Part shown: piece by piece, positions 23,767 through 24,912 of the stretch
Layout of the letters: the number at the start of each line of letters is the position of its first letter
Numbering within the stretch: position 1 is the stretch's first letter
Source of the DNA: an uncultured Clostridia bacterium
GTDB lineage: Bacteria > Bacillota > Clostridia > Oscillospirales > CAG-272
DNA: 24,912 nucleotides
Assembly: GCA_937894775.1 (NCBI GenBank)
Contig: CALAXC010000380.1
Location: forward strand, 1 to 24,912
Direction of reading: 5' to 3'
Position numbers and translations under genes: made by a program
The notes under the pieces: model-generated
The model's input: the letters and a program-made list of their open reading frames with translations, nothing else
What the model was told of the DNA's origin: nothing
Database searches by the model: none

Positions 23767-24867
23767 TTAACCCGCAAAGAATGACAGTATCAAACCGCCC
23801 GCGATTACCGAAGCGATCTGTCCCGAAACATTTACACCTATCGAATGCATAAGCAAGAAATTCTGCGGATCTTCCTTAAGTCCCATCTTATGCACTACAC
23901 GTCCCGACATAGGAAATGCCGAGATGCCCGCAGCGCCTATCATAGGATTTATCTTTTCCTTCATAAAAAGGTTCAGGAACTTTGCAAAAAGAACACCGCC
24001 TACAGTATCGAAAATAAACGCAAAAAGTCCAAGTCCGAGAATAAGAAGTGTTGCGGGCTGTAAGAACTTATCCGCTTGCATCTGCGTTGCTATAGTTATT
24101 CCGAGGAATATAGTAATAAGATTTGCGAGAACCTTTTGTGCGGTTTCGGAAAGTGAATCAAGCACTCCGCACTCGCGTATAAGGTTACCGAACATTAAAA
24201 AGCCTACAAGCGCTACCGATGAAGGAGCAACAAGTCCCGCAATAATAGTTATGATTATCGGGAAAAGTATTCTCGTTGTCTTTGATACGTTATTTGCCTT
24301 ATAGGGCATACGTATCATTCGTTCTTTTTTAGTTGTAAGAAGCTTTATAACGGGCGGCTGAATGATCGGCACGAGTGCCATATAGGAATATGCCGCAACC
24401 ATTATAGGGCCTGTAAAATTAGAACCGAGTCTTTGTGCAACTACTATAGCGGTAGGACCGTCTGCCGCACCTATAATTCCGATCGATGCCGCATCCTTTA
24501 CATCAAAGAACATACACGCAAGACAGAAAGTAAAGAATATACCGAACTGTGCCGCCGCACCGAAAAGCATAAGTTTCGGGTTGGTAAGAAGCGGTCCGAA
24601 ATCTATCATAGCGCCGATGCCGATAAACAGCAACAGCGGGAAAAGTTCGTTTGCAATACCTGCTTTATACAGCGTTGCAATCGGTCCCTCCTCGCCTACA
24701 GCCGCCGAAAGCGGAATATTGGCAAGAATTGTTCCGAAGCCCATAGGAAGCAAAAGGGTCGGCTCCATTTCCTTCTTGATAGCAAGGAAAATAAGCAAAG
24801 CGCCTATAAGTATCATAACGCCCTGTTGCCACGTGAAATTTAATAGATTCTCATATAAAAGTTCCAC
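23767..24867 (-). CDS. oadB: Na+-translocating decarboxylase beta subunit (OadB family)
   Basis: A 366-residue integral membrane protein that couples decarboxylation of a biotin-bound carboxyl group to Na+ export (oxaloacetate, methylmalonyl-CoA or glutaconyl-CoA decarboxylase type). Conserved features are EPTLLLPMGFGTILANIP (35-52), GAMIDFGPLL (85-94), the Na+-channel motif GAADGPTA (133-140, with the key Asp136), and MGLKEDPQNFLLMHSIG followed by NVSGQI near the C-terminus. The start is GTG at 24867: AAAGGA lies 9 bases upstream, an in-frame TGA precedes it, and the N-terminus then matches the family. The carboxyltransferase and biotin subunits are not in the window; they may lie upstream, beyond the right edge. 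Confidence 0.93.
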   Translation of the reverse strand: MELLYENLLNFTWQQGVMILIGALLIFLAIKKEMEPTLLLPMGFGTILANIPLSAAVGEEGPIATLYKAGIANELFPLLLFIGIGAMIDFGPLLTNPKLMLFGAAAQFGIFFTFCLACMFFDVKDAASIGIIGAADGPTAIVVAQRLGSNFTGPIMVAAYSYMALVPIIQPPVIKLLTTKKERMIRMPYKANNVSKTTRILFPIIITIIAGLVAPSSVALVGFLMFGNLIRECGVLDSLSETAQKVLANLITIFLGITIATQMQADKFLQPATLLILGLGLFAFIFDTVGGVLFAKFLNLFMKEKINPMIGAAGISAFPMSGRVVHKMGLKEDPQNFLLMHSIGVNVSGQIASVIAGGLILSFFAG

Positions 24868-24912
24868 ACATCATCATCCTTTATATTTATTTTATGAAAA
24901 TATTATTACAAT

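Overview
The window reads as chromosome of a low-GC, Gram-positive anaerobe, most likely an uncultured clostridial (Oscillospirales/Christensenellales-like) gut organism. This rests on strong AGGAGG-type ribosome sites, sigma-A promoters (TTGACA-17-TATAAT class), lipobox lipoproteins, an archaeal-type short prolyl-tRNA synthetase, YqhQ, a SEDS protein, a VanY peptidase and Na+-pumping decarboxylase subunits. The lineage is inference; no rRNA is present. Coding density is high and no gene-free stretch reaches 300 bases. No tRNA, rRNA, CRISPR array, transposase or phage gene was recognised.

Layout, left to right. 1-5078 (minus): a beta-CASP metallo-beta-lactamase RNA hydrolase, then a two-gene sugar operon transcribed as aldose 1-epimerase followed by a GH94-type disaccharide phosphorylase. 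5297-7432 (minus): a long surface lipoprotein with a collagen-like stalk and BspA-type leucine-rich repeats. 7648-9833 (plus): a fused ThrE-type amino-acid exporter and a diacylglycerol-kinase-family lipid kinase. 10001-12289 (plus): a second LRR lipoprotein and YqhQ (DUF1385). 12340-13260 (minus): an OGG1-type DNA glycosylase. 13345-16182 (plus): an operon of a double CxxC/CxxHY protein (DUF6062-like), the tRNA methyltransferase MnmM and a membrane-anchored VanY-type carboxypeptidase. 16205-18851 (minus): proS followed by an FtsW/RodA family protein. 19001-19771 (plus): a TagA/WecG glycosyltransferase. 19874-24867 (minus): in transcription order oadB, oadG-like, an ABC-2 ATPase and permease pair, a TVP38/DedA membrane protein and an HPr-like protein lacking the catalytic histidine.

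Recurring themes are the cell envelope (two LRR lipoproteins, VanY peptidase, SEDS protein, TagA-type transferase, lipid kinase, TVP38 protein) and membrane transport. Most transcription units have a recognisable promoter and many end in strong, often bidirectional, hairpin terminators. I did not find a clearly new defence or mobile system. The best leads are a consensus promoter whose -35 box lies in the loop of a perfect 14-bp inverted repeat (23403-23447), the duplicated cysteine/histidine module of the DUF6062-like protein, the His-less HPr-like protein with operator-like repeats upstream, and the near-identical 69-bp tandem repeats in the LRR lipoprotein gene.
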